Source of the DNA: Prorocentrum cordatum
Lineage: Eukaryota; Sar; Dinophyceae; Prorocentrales; Prorocentraceae
Length of the DNA: 64,000 bases
NCBI GenBank assembly: GCA_963575745.1
Contig: CAUYUJ010013903.1
Coordinates: forward strand, 142,001-206,000
Direction of reading: 5' to 3'
The translations under genes were made by a program, and so were the position numbers. Under the pieces are notes generated by a model, which did no database searches, was not told the DNA's origin, and worked only from the letters and a program-made list of their open reading frames with translations. Each line of letters begins with the position of its first letter. Position 1 is the first letter of the stretch. Of this stretch, positions 50,513 through 62,329 are shown piece after piece.

Positions 50513-51099
50513 ATATTGAGAGTGGATTTGCACAGGTCTGCACGGGTGCAGCCGTTCCCTGAGACCCGACCGTGGTGAAAATAGACGACGTCGCGACATG
50601 TCCAGAGCTCTCGTCCGCGCCTTCTTACACGCCTGCGATCTCGGGTCGGACCCCTCCGCGAGGGCCCCGTGGAATGAGAGGCAGGTGCGCCCGTGCTCAT
50701 TCGCGACGCCTGGACCGACGTGCGAGTGAATGCGACGCGGGGGCGGGCGGGTGATCCGCCATATCCCCTCTTCCTCGTCAACCCCCACCTCTCCTCCTCC
50801 CCCCCTCCCCCGCTCCTCTCCTCGGCATGCTCCTCCCTGTCCTGCTCCTCCTCCTCCTCCTGTCCCTCCTCCTGTCCCTCATCCTGATGGCCACCATCCT
50901 CTCCCGCTGCCCGTCCGCCTCCTGGCCACTCCTGGCCTCGGGTCCAGATGGGGGCTATGGAGCTCATGCTCCGAGAGCTCGAGCCAGACGCGGGCCCCTT
51001 CTTTCAAAGTCTGACGCCTCCGGTGGCTGAAACTGCGATGTCGGCGACGGCGACCGCGACTGTGGCAGCGGCGTGAACCCTGAGGTCCTGGCGTCGCAT
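50513..51099. other. Unassigned sequence with CTCC-rich stretch
   Basis: 50760-50900 is CTCCTC-rich and gives a leucine-rich frame of no weight. No gene recognised. Confidence 0.35.
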
Positions 51100-51260
51100 G
51101 TTTGTTTCAAAACGGGCGGTTTTGCATTGTTTCGGGCTCAGGTCCCTCACGGATCGATCTGGCTTGAAAAGTGCTGCAGAAAGATGGGATCCAGGGATTT
51201 GGCAAAGTGTTTTCCTTCAGGACGTTGCAATTCTTTCGTGACGCCTCATCTCAAGAAACC
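51100..51260 (+). repeat. R19 dispersed repeat, copy
   Basis: AAACGGGCGGTTTTGCATTG, GGTCCCTCACGGATCGATCT and GACGTTGCAATTCTTTCGTG parallel 17185-17345. Confidence 0.62.
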
Positions 51261-51473
51261 GCGACGACGGCGGCGGCGACGACGACTCTGACAGCCGCGG
51301 CAGCGGCGGGGATGCCGACGGCTTGCTAGAGGTGCTAAAGGTGCCCCTGCCGCTAGCGTTTCGCTTGATTTTGGAGCCCCTGGGGCCCTCTGGGCCTCGT
51401 GAATGGTTCTCTGGAGGCCTCTGGGGGCCTCCGTGGAAATCCTTAGGGCACCTTGGGCTAGGGGCACTTCTAT

Positions 51474-51682
51474 CTGCGGCGAGCGAGTGGGGGAGCTGAG
51501 AAGGAGAAGGCCTTTCAGAAGGCGGCAGGACTTCTCAGAAGCCCTCGTGCCGTCTGAGAGGTCTTTGCTGTCTTCGGGGAAGGCTCCGAGAAAACTTTTC
51601 ACAAGGGCGGGGCCTTCCGAGCCTTCCTTATGGGAAGGCTTTCTCCTTCTCTTTCATTTCCCCCCCCCCAGGCTGGCCGCCG
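51474..51682. repeat. R4 palindromic element
   Basis: CTGCGGCGAGCGAGTGGGGG and CCCCAGGCTGGCCGCCG ends with AGGACTTCTCAGAAGCCC inside. Confidence 0.72.
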
Positions 51683-51711
51683 ATTCTAGCCCCCCCCTTG
51701 AGACCTCCTAG

Positions 51712-51893
51712 ATGGGGTCGGAATAGACGGGGTCGGAGGATCGCGCCGCATCGCTCCTCGGCGATGCATCGGCTATGCATCGTCGGCGTCGGCGATGCAT
51801 CGGCGACGCCGACATGGGGAACAACGGGCTTCACATCGAGCCGCATCGCCGATGCATCGGCGATGCGTCGCGTCCTCCGACCCCATCTGCTCG
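51712..51893. repeat. R12 element with GCGATGCATCGGC units
   Basis: GATGGGGTCGGA at the left and GCGTCCTCCGACCCCATC at the right are inverted. GATGCATCGGC(G/T) words lie between. Confidence 0.72.
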
Positions 51894-52080
51894 AGCCCGT
51901 CTGGGAGGCCCAGACCCCCTCGGCCCACTTCAGAGTGGCCCCGAGGACAGGCGACTGGGCTGCCTGCGCCAGGAGGCGGGCCCGCTCCCCGGGATCCCGG
52001 GATGGGGGGGGGGGACGGCGTGGTGGCTCCCGATCTCGGCCGCCCTTTGGCCGGCCCGGCGGCGCGCCTCAGGGGAAGAG

Positions 52081-52740
52081 GGCGAGAAACAGGAGCAGGA
52101 CGAGGAGGGCGAGGAGGAGGGAGGGGGAGGGGGAGGGAGGGGGAGGAGGCGGAGGAGGAGGAGGAGGAGGAGGAGTAGAGGAGGAGGAGGAGGAGGAGAA
52201 GGAGAAGGCGGAGGAGGTCGAGGAGGTTGTGGAGGAGCAGCAGGAGGAGGAGGAGGGGAGGAGGAGGAGGAGGAGGAGGAGGGGTGGGGGGGAGGCGGAG
52301 ATGAGAAGACGGGATGGCCAGCGCCCCGTGTCCCCCCCCGAAGGCCCCCCCACACCATCCTGGGGTGCGTGAGACCGTCCGTCTTCGTATCCCCTGGCGA
52401 CAGCGGGCGTTGCCCGGGGGGGAGAGAGAAGGGGATCGTGGGGTGCTTCAGACCGTTCTCTTACGGTAGGTTTGCGTCGTGTCGACCAGCGGCGACCCCA
52501 GCGCGGGCGTTCAAGGTTGAACGCCGCCGGCGACCCAGAATCGATCGATATTGAACTCCTCCTCCTCCTCCTCCTCCCTCCTCCTCCTCCTCCTCCTCCT
52601 CCTCCTCCTCCTCCTCCCCCTCCTCCTCCTCCGCCTCCTCCTCCTCCTCCTCGGATCGTGGGGTGCTTCAGACCGTTCTCTTATCCCCTGGCGATGACGG
52701 GCGTGACCTGGAGGGAGAGTGAGGCGGGGGCCGGTCGTCA
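52081..52740. repeat. (GAG)n and (CTC)n arrays with duplicated linker
   Basis: (GAG)n at 52081-52290 and (CTC)n at 52555-52650 are mutually inverted. GGATCGTGGGGTGCTTCAGA occurs at about 52433 and 52653, so the linker is directly duplicated around the (CTC)n. The part between also carries a fragment of the 31.4-kb repeat (52465-52545). Confidence 0.8.
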
Positions 52741-53243
52741 CGTCGCGATCGGCGCCGGCGCCGCCCGGGAGAAGGAGTCAGAGTGGCCACTTTCCAGACG
52801 GCGCCGGCGCGAATCGGGGCGTGTCCAGGAGGTGCGGGGGAGGGGGGGGCCGGGCAGGGCCAGTCACGGGCCTTACCTTATGGTGTTCCAACCTACTTGA
52901 GCCTTGATCACCAGAAAGAATTTCGAGCACCAGCAAAAAATCCAAAAACGCAAGGGGTTTCATGTGTCGGACCCTGGGAGACACTCGCCCGACACTGTTT
53001 CGACACTCTTTCGACACTCTTTCGACACTTTTCTGGGTGCTCGAAATTATTTCTGGGATGTGGTCCTTAAGCGCGATGGGAACAACATAAGCCTTACCGC
53101 GAATTCTGATAAGTTCGGCTCTGCGTTCTGACCGCGCGGTCGATGCGGATCCAGCCTTGGCGATGGCGGCACCCTCCCCGGATGCGCACAGGGGGCGGAC
53201 GAAGGCCAGAAACCTGCGAGCCCCGAGCCCGGACCCGAGACTC
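52741..53243. other. Unassigned sequence with a short TTTCGACACTC repeat
   Basis: TTTCGACACT(C/T) is repeated at about 52998-53032. No gene recognised. Confidence 0.4.
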
Positions 53244-53440
53244 GAAGAAGAACAAACGGCATAAAGATAAATGTTCGACGGGCCCGCGCGGATGTCTTGG
53301 ATCCGCGTTATGGCCCCCCTGGCGGCGCCTCCAGCGCCGCCCCTGGCGCGCTCCGCGCGCCAGGGAGGGGGGCCTGGCGCGGATCCAAGAAATCCGCACG
53401 GACCGTCGAAAGTTTATGTTTATGTAGTTTTTTCTTTTTC
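53244..53440. repeat. R3 foldback hairpin, complete
   Basis: GAAGAAGAACAAACGGCATA and TATGTAGTTTTTTCTTTTTC arms, then TTCGACGGGCCCGCGCGGAT with its complement. 197 bp. Confidence 0.82.
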
Positions 53441-53814
53441 TAAAGAAGTGTCTTGATTTTTTCGCAAGGTGGACCCCCGAGGTTCTAGACCCCATCCCCA
53501 GGAGCCTCTTCTCGTTTCGAGCCGTGTTTTGACAGTCCCGGGGCTGCGGAGGTCTTTGGGAGGTTCGAGCCTCCGACCCCCCCGCGCTCAGGCCAACGGA
53601 CCTCGGTTCTCGAAGCTCGAACCTCGACAATCAAACCTTCTCCGCCGGGCAGCACCAGCAGCACCAGCAGCAGGCGGGTTGTGCACGGTCGCCGCTCTTC
53701 GAATGGCGGCAGCGGGTTGCTGTCCTTTTGGGGCGAGCCTCTGCTGTGCTCGTCTCCTCCGCTAATTACCGCACCAGCGTCCCGATACTGGATCGCGGAT
53801 GCGCCGCTCCCTGT
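53441..53814. other. Unassigned sequence
   Basis: GTTTTGACAGTC near 53525 recurs inverted at about 24270. Otherwise no gene or complete repeat. Confidence 0.35.
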
Positions 53815-53816
53815 AC

Positions 53817-53877
<61 letters not shown>

Positions 53878-53936
53878 GGAGGATGCTGATGATGATCATG
53901 ATGATGATGATGATGAGGAGGATGCTGATGATGAGG

Positions 53937-53982
<46 letters not shown>

Positions 53983-54190
53983 GGATGAGGATGAGGATGA
54001 GGATGAGGATGAGGATGAGGATGAGGATGAGGATGAGATGATGATGATGGATGATGATGAGATGATGATGAGATGATGAGGCGGAGAAGGAGGAGGAGGA
54101 GGAGGAGGAGGAGGAGGAGGAGGAGGAGGAGGAGGAGGAGGGAGGGGGAGGAGGAGAAGGAGGAGGAGGAGGAGGAGGAGGAGGTCGCGT
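53815..54190 (+). repeat. (GAT)n, (GATGAG)n, (GAG)n compound array
   Basis: Same triplet succession as at 44207-44830, here leading into the exon-like stretch that ends at 54412. Confidence 0.92.
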
Positions 54191-54412
54191 CGAAGCCTGT
54201 CAGAGGAGTCCACAGCAGCAGGCGGGGCGGCCGCCCCCACTCGGCTGCACGCAAGATGGACCCCCGCGCCCAGGTGGAGCGCTTGCAGGCGCTCGTCGAC
54301 GGCCCCGAGGAGCCCTTGCCCGCCGCCGCGGGCCCTGAGCCCCTCGAGCCCAGCGCCTCGCACGGGGCTCGGCACGTGCGCGCCCGCGCGCGCGGCGCCC
54401 GGAGGCGCAGGC
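54191..54412 (+). CDS. Exon-like stretch ending at an R1-derived GTAAGT donor
   Basis: In phase with a Glu/Arg run of the preceding array the frame reads VASKPVRGVHSSRRGGRPHS, AARKMDPRAQVERLQALVDG, PEEPLPAAAGPEPLEPSASH and an Arg/Ala-rich end. A consensus GTAAGT begins at 54413. It is the left end of an R1 fragment, TTAAGT changed to GTAAGT. The central part is protein-like. ATG at 54256 could also be a start. No family recognised; no acceptor partner was found downstream. Confidence 0.4.
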
Positions 54413-54530
54413 GTAAGTCGGGCATGCCTTTCCGCAGGAGGAGTATTCAGGAATATAGTTTGGCCATAATATGGTGACGATTTTCTGGTATGGTTGAATA
54501 ATTTCTTCTTCATGGTTAGCATCTTATACC
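54412..54530 (+). mobile_element. R1 element, 5' part
   Basis: GTAAGTCGGGCATGCCTTTC, CGCAGGAGGAGTATTCAGGA, then AT-rich sequence. The right terminus is missing. Confidence 0.65.
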
Positions 54531-54629
54531 TAATTATTATATGACTTATTGCTAGTAATCCGAGTGAGGGGCCGAACGGTCATTCATTGTCCCTGAGTGC
54601 GTGGCTCCATATGGAGTTCGTGGTGTGAA

Positions 54630-54635
54630 TTCCGC

Positions 54636-54667
<32 letters not shown>

Positions 54668-55330
54668 GCTGTTGTTGTTGTTGCTGTTGTTGTTGTTGTT
54701 GTTGGTGCTGTTGTTGTTGTTGTTGTTGTAGTTGTTGCTTTTGTTGTTGTTGTTGTTGTTGTTGCTGGTGCCGTTGCTGTTGTTGTTGTTGATGATGTTG
54801 TGATCGTTGTTGTCGTTGGTGTCGTTGTTGTTGTTGTTGCTGTTGTTAGTGGTGTTGTTGTTGATGTTGCTGTTGGTGTTGTTGTCGTTGCTGTTACTGT
54901 TGGTGTTGTTACTGTTGTTGGTGTTGTTGTTGTTGTTGTTGTTGGTGTTGTTGTGGTTGTTTGGTTGTTGTTTTTTTTTTTTGTTGTTGTTCATGTTGTT
55001 GTTGGTGGTGGTGTTGTTGTTGTTGTCGTCGTCGTCCCACCCGTGACCCACCCGCGACCCACCCCGCGACCCGCCCCGCGACCCACCTCACGCCCCACCC
55101 CGCGCCCCACCCCGCGACCCACCCGCGACCCAACCCACGACCCACTTGCGCCCCACCCCGCGACCCACCCACGACCCACCCGCGACCCGCTCGCGACCCA
55201 TCCCGCGACCCGCGAACCACCCCGCGACCCATCCGCGACCCATCAGCGACTCACCCGCGACTCACCCCGCGACCCACCCGCGGCCCACCCCGCGACCCAC
55301 CCGCGACCCACCCCGCGACCCACCCTCAAT
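54630..55330 (+). repeat. (TTG)n array then CCCGCGACCCA minisatellite
   Basis: TTG/TGC triplets over about 395 bp, followed by about 27 units of a 10-12-bp CACCCGCGACC-type repeat (55030-55330). Confidence 0.92.
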
Positions 55331-55870
55331 GGAGGAAAAACCATCCAGACTGGGTTTCAAGAGAAACCTTGGACCTTGAGCCAAAATGGCTACGGAGGGG
55401 GGCTCTCTGGGGCTGCGTTGGCGCCCCCGTGGGGTTCTGTGGGGGCCCCTGGGTATGTTTTGGGGGGCGATTTGGGGCGATTTGGTGGGCGATTTCGCTC
55501 ACCCCGAACTGGGGCGGCCGCCAGGCCTATTCCTCGATACGTGGGCGCCTCCCGGCGCTGGGAGGCGCTGGGAAAGTCAGCTATGTGAGCTGACTCTCTA
55601 CCCCATACCCTTTGCTGCCCTCCTTTCGTTGCCCCCGAGTTGCACCATTTTCGGCTTCCTGGGGCTCTCTTGGGCCTTCTGGGGGCTATCTTGGGCCGCC
55701 GCGGGGCTCTCTGGGGCCGTGTCGGTGCCCTCGTGGGGTTCTCTGGGGGCCCCTGGCTGTGTTTTTGGGGGCGATTTGAGGGGCGATTGGGGAGCGACTT
55801 GGGCGGCGATTTCGCTCCCCCCGAACTGGGGCGGCCGCCGAGGGGCCCGGCCGCTTGGGGGCCGCCGAGG
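55331..55870. repeat. CTTGGGGGC-type minisatellite with partial R8
   Basis: GGGGCTCTCTTGGGCC-like units (55390-55510 and 55640-55850) surround the right half of an R8 element (about 55525-55640: CTCGATACGTGGGCGCCTCC to TTTCGTTGCCCCCGA). Confidence 0.6.
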
Positions 55871-56018
55871 TCAAGCAGTGGCGAAGCGTCCTGGCGTGCC
55901 CAAGGCCCACCTGACAATGTTCTAGGAACGTTGCTTCTGTTCTGAGAATCTTTTGGGGTGTCCTCAGAACACTCCGTGGTATATACTGCACGACTGCCGG
56001 GGCGGTTGGCCCCTGTCC
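55871..56018 (+). mobile_element. R7 element, shortened
   Basis: TCAAGCAGTGGCGAAGCGTC, CAATGTTCTAGGAACGTTG and GACTGCCGGGGCGGTTGG. The second half is compressed compared with 9269-9494. Confidence 0.62.
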
Positions 56019-56034
56019 CACGAGGGGCCGCCGA

Positions 56035-56196
56035 GGGGCCGCGCGCGCGCGGCCGCCGAGGCCCAGCGCCTGCGCGGGGCACGCCCGCGCCCCGCCCGCA
56101 GCGGCGCCGGCGCAGGGGCTCGGGGCGCTGAGCCGCTGGGCGGAGGCGCTCGGCCCTCCCGGGGCGGGGGGCGCGGCGCAGGGCGCCCGCGGCCGA
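56035..56196 (+). CDS. Exon-like stretch
   Basis: Two candidate readings exist. Before CCGCAG (56099) a frame gives ARAAAEAQRLRGARPRPARS. After it, another gives APAQGLGALSRWAEALGPPG and AGGAAQGARG. The second, starting at an acceptor-like site, has the more protein-like mix (Leu, Trp, Ser, Glu). It runs into a GAGGG array. No family recognised and no donor seen. Confidence 0.3.
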
Positions 56197-56415
56197 GGAG
56201 GGAGGGAGGGGGGGGAGGGGGGGAGGGCGGAGGAGGAGTGCGGAGGGAGGGGGGATGGACGAGGGAGGGACGGAGGGGAGGAGGGCGGAGGGAAGGAGGG
56301 TGGACGAGGGAGGGAGGGAGGGAGGAGGAGGGCGGAGCGAGGGAGGATGGACGAGGGAGGGGGGGAGAAAGGAGGGAAGAGGGAGGAGGAGGGCGGAGGG
56401 ACTAGGAGGGCGGAG
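56197..56415 (+). repeat. (GAGGG)n array
   Basis: GAGGGAGGG and GGAGGAGGGCGGAGGGA units over about 220 bp. Confidence 0.88.
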
Positions 56416-56840
56416 GGACCATGACCGTACCGCTACCGCTTCGATTCGATGCCGATTCTGGCCGGCGCCCGGTCCGACTCGATTCCGATGTTCCGACGGT
56501 CCGATGGGGGCCGATGCTTGCATGGCGCCGTTGTGCGTCCTGGCGCAGCCGATCCGATTCGATTTCCCTTCTGTGCCGAAGCAGCCAAGCAATGAAAGTG
56601 CCCCTAGAGGGAACCTAGGTTAGGAGGGCCAAAAACCTTAAGGCCGGGAGGTCTTGTCAGCAGGTGTATCAGACCAAACCGCCGAGAAGTACCACCCCTG
56701 CTGCAATGACGGGGACCTGGGTGAGGCCGCGGCTTCGTCGTGTTACGAAGGTTAGGGCGGTTAGGGGGGTTCTTCTGTTCGCGGCGAGATGCAGCCTGAC
56801 CCGGTGCACAGTTCGATTCGATCGGATTTGCCGATCCGAG
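56416..56840. other. Unassigned sequence
   Basis: 56420-56600 is rich in GATTCGAT-type words similar to 3260-3470. Otherwise no gene recognised. Confidence 0.35.
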
Positions 56841-56958
56841 GCTGCCCGAGCCCGCTTCGGCGGCCGGCAGGACCTGCGGCTGCTGAGCGCGAGCCTGGGC
56901 GGCGACGACGACCTGGGAGCCGCCCTGTTTGCCGCCGCCGGCGCTGCCGCCTGCCATG
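56841..56958 (+). CDS. Exon-like stretch with AG acceptor and GT donor
   Basis: Flanked by CCGATCCGAG and GTCGGT. The frame reads AARARFGGRQDLRLLSASLG, GDDDLGAALFAAAGAAACH. The composition (Leu, Ser, Phe, Asp with Ala) is convincingly protein-like and could be a helix-loop or leader segment. It lies 33 bp upstream of a complete R1 element. No family recognised. Confidence 0.42.
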
Positions 56959-56983
56959 GTCGGTCCCAGCCCCTTGCTGCTGC

Positions 56984-57862
<879 letters not shown>

Positions 57863-58759
57863 TCGGGGTTCGAGGTTTTCCGGCGTTTTCGTACTTGCTC
57901 AGCGGCTTTCCAGCCCCCCAGGGGGCTCTCCCGCGGCTGCGCCTCGCCGCGGGCTTTCCGAGGGTGCCCGGATCGTCCCAAACGGCCGCCGGGGAGTAGT
58001 GGGGTCCCCATGGGGTCCTCTTGAGGCCTTCCTGGGTGTCTTTTGGGAGCGATCCTTTGGGCTTCGTTGTTGGTCGATCTTTTGGGCTTCGTGTGCCGTC
58101 GTGGAACATTGTACGTCTGAGAAGGCCGGAACACAGAAAACATGAAAGTCAAACCGCAAATCAATACGTTTGTCCTTGGGGGTGGTATCGTTCAGCCTTC
58201 GGGACTCTCCGCGAGGCGTCTTCGAGGGCCCGTAGACCCTCTCTCGGAGAGAGGCTGGATTTCCCGCAGGGCCCCTTGAGGCCCTCTTACGGTCGCCCTG
58301 GGGTCACTGAGGGCTTGCGTGGCCGTCTCGGAGCCCTCAGGAGTTGTCGTGGAGACCCAGGGGGAGCCAGGAGATGGCCGACCGCCCCCCCCTTCTGAGT
58401 TGACCCAGTCTCCTGCTGAGCTCACCCACGGGTCGTCCCGTCGTGCCCGACCCCCCCGATTTCACCGCTCAAATGCCCACAACGGGTCGGCAGATCTGGG
58501 GTGGTGCCTCGTCCTTCCTGGAGCCTACAGTGAGGCCACTCGTCGCCGCGTCTGGATTCGCCTCGAAATCCTGGTCGGAACGCGCGTGAGGAGGGGGCTA
58601 GGGGCCGGTTTGTTGCCTCCTCTCCGTGCCCGGACCCCTCGCGACGAGAGAGAGCACGGCGCCAGAGGGACTTTCTCGTGGTCTTCTGTATCTGGGGGCC
58701 CCTGTGTTGGGCCCCCAGGCCGTCAACAAGAACGGCTACGAATCGAGTAGAGGTTCGAT
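57863..58759. other. Unassigned sequence
   Basis: Contains a weak R14-like stretch (CGTCTGGATTCGCCTCGAAA, 58550-58570). No gene recognised. Confidence 0.35.
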
Positions 58760-58872
58760 TACAGAATTGATCTGTCCCAGAATTCATTGTCTTGTCGAAT
58801 CCACAGGCAGTTCGTGGAACTTTTGTTGAAGAGTCGACGTGAAAATTAATTTTGGGGTAAATCAATTCTGTA
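58760..58872. mobile_element. Short TACAG-ended MITE candidate
   Basis: TACAGAATTGATCTG and TAAATCAATTCTGTA are inverted ends around 113 bp. AATTCATTG...AAAATTAATTTT continue the pairing. CAG ends next to TA suggest the mariner/pogo type. Single copy seen. Confidence 0.55.
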
Positions 58873-59339
58873 GTCGATCCCCCAGTCGAATGAAGCACAG
58901 GTCCCGCAGAAGGGGCGAGCGTCCAATCAGACGAGGACGAAGTCACGATAGTCATGATAATGATGCTGATGCTTGTCAATATTTCCCAGGTCTGTTTTGA
59001 CCTGCAGGGCTTCATGCTTTTCGCAGGGGCTCCAGCGACGAGGGCCATCTGCAGACCTCGTGAGGGCATCACGAGCCAGTCGTATCACGACACCATTCTC
59101 GTTCGGCCTAAAGGTCCGCGCGGGTCGGCTTTTGATTGCCCCAGGGCGCGAGATTGGCCCCCGAAGGTCTCGACGCCTGGGTGTGGCGCCAGGGGCTCTC
59201 CGAGGCGGGGGTTTTACTCGTAACCGCTGCATGGGGAATCGATCTGCGGGGACCTCGGGAGCCTCCGCAGGCGGTGGATATGGAGATGTCTCCACCCCAG
59301 GGGGCCCAAATGTATGAGACCATTTCTTTATTGCTTGGG
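58873..59339. other. Unassigned sequence
   Basis: No gene or shared repeat recognised. Confidence 0.35.
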
Positions 59340-59482
59340 GCATGACGGGCGTCATGGCCCCCCGCTCCTACCCTCCCCTATGAAGTAACGCTACCCCCCA
59401 GTGCGCTCCGGGCACTGCCGCCGTGCGCGCTGGGATCCGCGTAGGTGTCCGCGTAAGAATCCGCATAGGAGTCTGGTCCGCA

Positions 59483-59568
<86 letters not shown>

Positions 59569-60972
59569 TGGCTCGTCGCTCGTCGTCGTCGTGCGCACGG
59601 TCGCGGCTGGAGCCTGTTATTTGTTCCGGGCCGATCACGGCAATCATCTGGGGGGGGTGTGGAGGGGGTCGATGACATCATGTTTTTCGCCGGCGGCGTC
59701 TGGGAATGCCTAGGGATGACGGAGGACGGGTAGCACCAGCATGTAGGTGGCGATCTGCACCACAACGCCTGTGTACACCACAGTGCCTGCGTGCACCACA
59801 GCGCCTGTGTACACCACACCGCCTATGTACACCACGGCAGCCGCGTGCAACACAGCGTCAGTTTGTGCCGCCGTGCTCGCGGGCACAACATCTGTTGTGA
59901 ACACCGCAGCGCCTGCGTACACCACATCAGCCGTGTGCAACACAGCACCAGTGTACACCATAATGCCTGCGTGCGTGACAGTGCCTGTGTACACCACGGC
60001 GCCTGTGTGCACCACAGCAACCACACTATCATATCGAATGTTAGACGGAATCCGTATGACAAAATGGAGCGCTTGTGGGTTCCACAACGCAATACAAAAT
60101 AATCCTTATGGACAAAGGGGCGCCGCTGGAATCTACGAGTTCTCCCGAGTCAGCCCGCATCACCCTAACTTTTCCCGTCTGCGTCCAGGAGGCTGCAGCT
60201 TAATTAGCCGTGCGAGAACCAAGTGGACCGATTCAATCGACCATTATGCGGTGCACTGCGCGCTGAATTGCGCACGTGCGCTGTAACGCCACCCCGCACG
60301 ACAGGGGGTAAGGAGGAGGATGAGGATGAGGATGAGGAGGAGGATGATGATGATGAGGAGGAGGAGGAGGAGGAGGAGGAGGAGGAGGAGGAAGAGGTGG
60401 AGGAGGACGAGGAGGACGAAGAGGAGGAGGAGGTGGAGGAGGAGGACGAAGAGGAGTTGGAGGAGGACGAGGAGGAGGAGGAGAAGGAGGAGGAGGTGGA
60501 GGTGGACGCGGAGGTGGAGGAGGTGGGAGGAGGGAAGAACGTCGCATTCGATTATCAGCAGTGTCCTGCACGCAGGCACTGGTGTACAGTCGCGCTGCGT
60601 TGCTCGCGGATGCTGTGGTGTAGACAGGCGCTGTGGCGTGCACAGGCGCGCTGTAGTGTACGCAAGCACTGTGGTGTACACAAGCGCTGCGTTGCAAACG
60701 GTTCTTGCGGTGTACGCATGTGTTGTGGTGTTCGCGCGCGTTGTGGTGCACGCGAGCGATATGTACACAGGCGCAGTGGGGCATATCGCCACCTACATTT
60801 TGCTCGCGTCGTCCTCGTCGACGTCGCCGTCGCTCGTCGCTCGGGGCTCGTTGCTCGTCGCTCGTCGCTCGTCGCGTCGTGCGCGCAGGCGCGGCTGTGG
60901 TGCCGGAGCCACACGGCGGGGGGGGGCGTTACGTCATACCCCCCCGCCCCCCCCCCCATGACGCCCGTCATC
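59340..60972. repeat. Large inverted structure with minisatellite arms
   Basis: The left side has, in order, ATGACGGGCGTCAT (59343), a TGAAGTAACGC block, (GTC)n (59483-59560), ATGTAGGTGGCGATCTGCAC (59740) and a 21-24-bp ACCACAGCGCCTGTGTAC array (59755-60025). The right side carries the same parts as reverse complement in mirror order: the minisatellite (60570-60770), GGGGCATATCGCCACCTACAT (60779), CGTCGCTCGTCGCTCG (60830-60890), GCGTTACGTCAT (about 60929) and ATGACGCCCGTCAT (60958). The centre holds a (GAG)n array (60310-60530). Confidence 0.82.
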
Positions 60973-61109
60973 GCCGAACAAACAGAAACGCCCTCTATCC
61001 ATGTCCGCGTCGACAGCACGCTAGCCAGGGTCCCAGCACGTCGGTTCCCTTGGCGGTGGACATGGATACATTGCGAAGGCCTCACGGCTGGTGCCGCTGA
61101 CCTTGAAGG

Positions 61110-61210
61110 GGAACGACGACGACGACGACGACCACGACGACGACCACGACGAAGACGAAGACGAAGACGACGACGACGAAGACGACGGCGACGGCGACGG
61201 CGACGGCGAA
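61110..61210 (+). repeat. (GAC)n array
   Basis: GACGAC with GAA interruptions, about 100 bp. One frame is an Asp/Glu run leading to KHAKAYWKALI. Confidence 0.9.
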
Positions 61211-61429
61211 AAACATGCAAAGGCTTATTGGAAAGCATTGATTTTTCTTTTTGGGGTTGTCTGGGGAGTGCTTGTTGGCTCCCTCGGGATTCCTGGGAGC
61301 CTCTTGGGGGCTCCTTCCGCGCCTCTTGGGGTACTCTGCCGCCTCGCAGGCCCTGCTCCCGAAGACGGCCGGCCGCCGGCCGGAAAAAACCCGCGCTCCC
61401 AGCCGACGCGGCGGTGCGCGCGGGGGACG

Positions 61430-61568
61430 GCCTGGTGGCGCCCGCTGCCGCAGCTGGCGGTGCGCGTCCGGGGCTTGGCGGTTTCCGCGCAGGGCGGGGG
61501 AGGATCCTGGGGGATGTTGGGGTGGCCGTTCGCCGACAGCACGTACCCAGAGATCGGAGGAGGAAAAG
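61430..61568 (+). CDS. Exon-like stretch ending at a GTACCC donor
   Basis: One frame reads GTAWWRPLPQLAVRVRGLAV, SAQGGGGSWGMLGWPFADST and YPEIGGGK, ending at G|GTACCC where an R14 element starts. Trp, Phe, Tyr and Met in a GC-rich context speak for coding. An overlapping frame (ADAAVRAGDGLVAPAAAAGG) is also open. No family recognised. If R14 (61566-61709) is an intron, the next candidate exon is at 61758. Confidence 0.38.
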
Positions 61569-61709
61569 GTACCCACACCGCTGCCCTTCCCTCGCTTTCC
61601 CCTTTTTGGGCCTCCTGGGAGGCCCTCGTCGCCACCGCTGGATTCTCCTCGAAATCCTGGTCAGAACGCGCCCCAGGAGAGGTCCGGGGAGTAGCGGTAT
61701 CCGTACCTT
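61566..61709. mobile_element. R14 short inverted-end element, copy 2, intron-like
   Basis: AAGGTACCCACACCGCT and AGCGGTATCCGTACCTT are inverted ends around 144 bp. The left end contributes GTACCC as a donor-like site; an AG (CCCCAAGAG) follows the right end at about 61725. Confidence 0.65.
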
Positions 61710-61757
61710 CCGGTCCCCCCAAGAGATCCGTCGCTCCGAATCAATTTGTCGTTGTAC

Positions 61758-61880
61758 GTGCCCCTCCCCCGCCCTCGCCGTTGCCGCCGCCGCTGGGCGT
61801 GGAGGAGGGCGACGGCCGGTCGGACGCGGCAGCACAGCAGCCCGATCCTTCCCCAGGAGCCAGGCCCAGAGATGCGATTC
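61758..61880 (+). CDS. Exon-like stretch after R14
   Basis: The same frame as 61430-61568 continues here as RAPPPPSPLPPPLGVEEGDG, RSDAAAQQPDPSPGARPRDA and ILRQ. A Pro-rich then acidic/polar composition fits a linker. No family recognised. Confidence 0.28.
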
Positions 61881-62329
61881 TCCGACAAAATGGGAGAGCG
61901 GTTGGTTTTTGGCCGTTTTCGGCCTCCGGGGGCCTGGGGGCAATTTTCGCGCGGATCCGTTCTTGATGGCCTCGGGGCCAGATTGCAGCCCCAGGGACTG
62001 AGAACGGGATTGAGAACAAATCTAACATGATGTGCTGCAAATCCTCTCGTCGAGAATCTGGGGATGCACCGCGCCCACCTGGTGAGGGGCAACGATCGGG
62101 GGGGCCGGGGCCCCTCGCCGGGCCTCGGGGCCGTCAAGAAACGCCTCGGGACGAAAAGCAGGCCCTGATTCGGGAACCGGGCCTTCTGGGGGGCGCTGGC
62201 ACCGAGAAAGTTAGAGCGGCGAAACTTCTGTGAGGTGCGAGCGGGCCGATCGGCGACGCATCGCCAATGCGGGCTCCATGACGTCCCCCCCTGAGCCGGC
62301 CCCCCCCCTCGTCGTTGCCCCTCGGAGGG
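61881..62329. other. Unassigned sequence
   Basis: TTTTGGCCGTTTTCGGCCTC (61910) recurs at about 45489. Otherwise no gene or complete repeat. Confidence 0.35.

Noticed and set aside
60223-62001. 592-codon plus-strand frame
   Set aside because: It spans (GAG)n, the inverted minisatellite arm and (GAC)n; only short pieces look protein-like, in a different frame.
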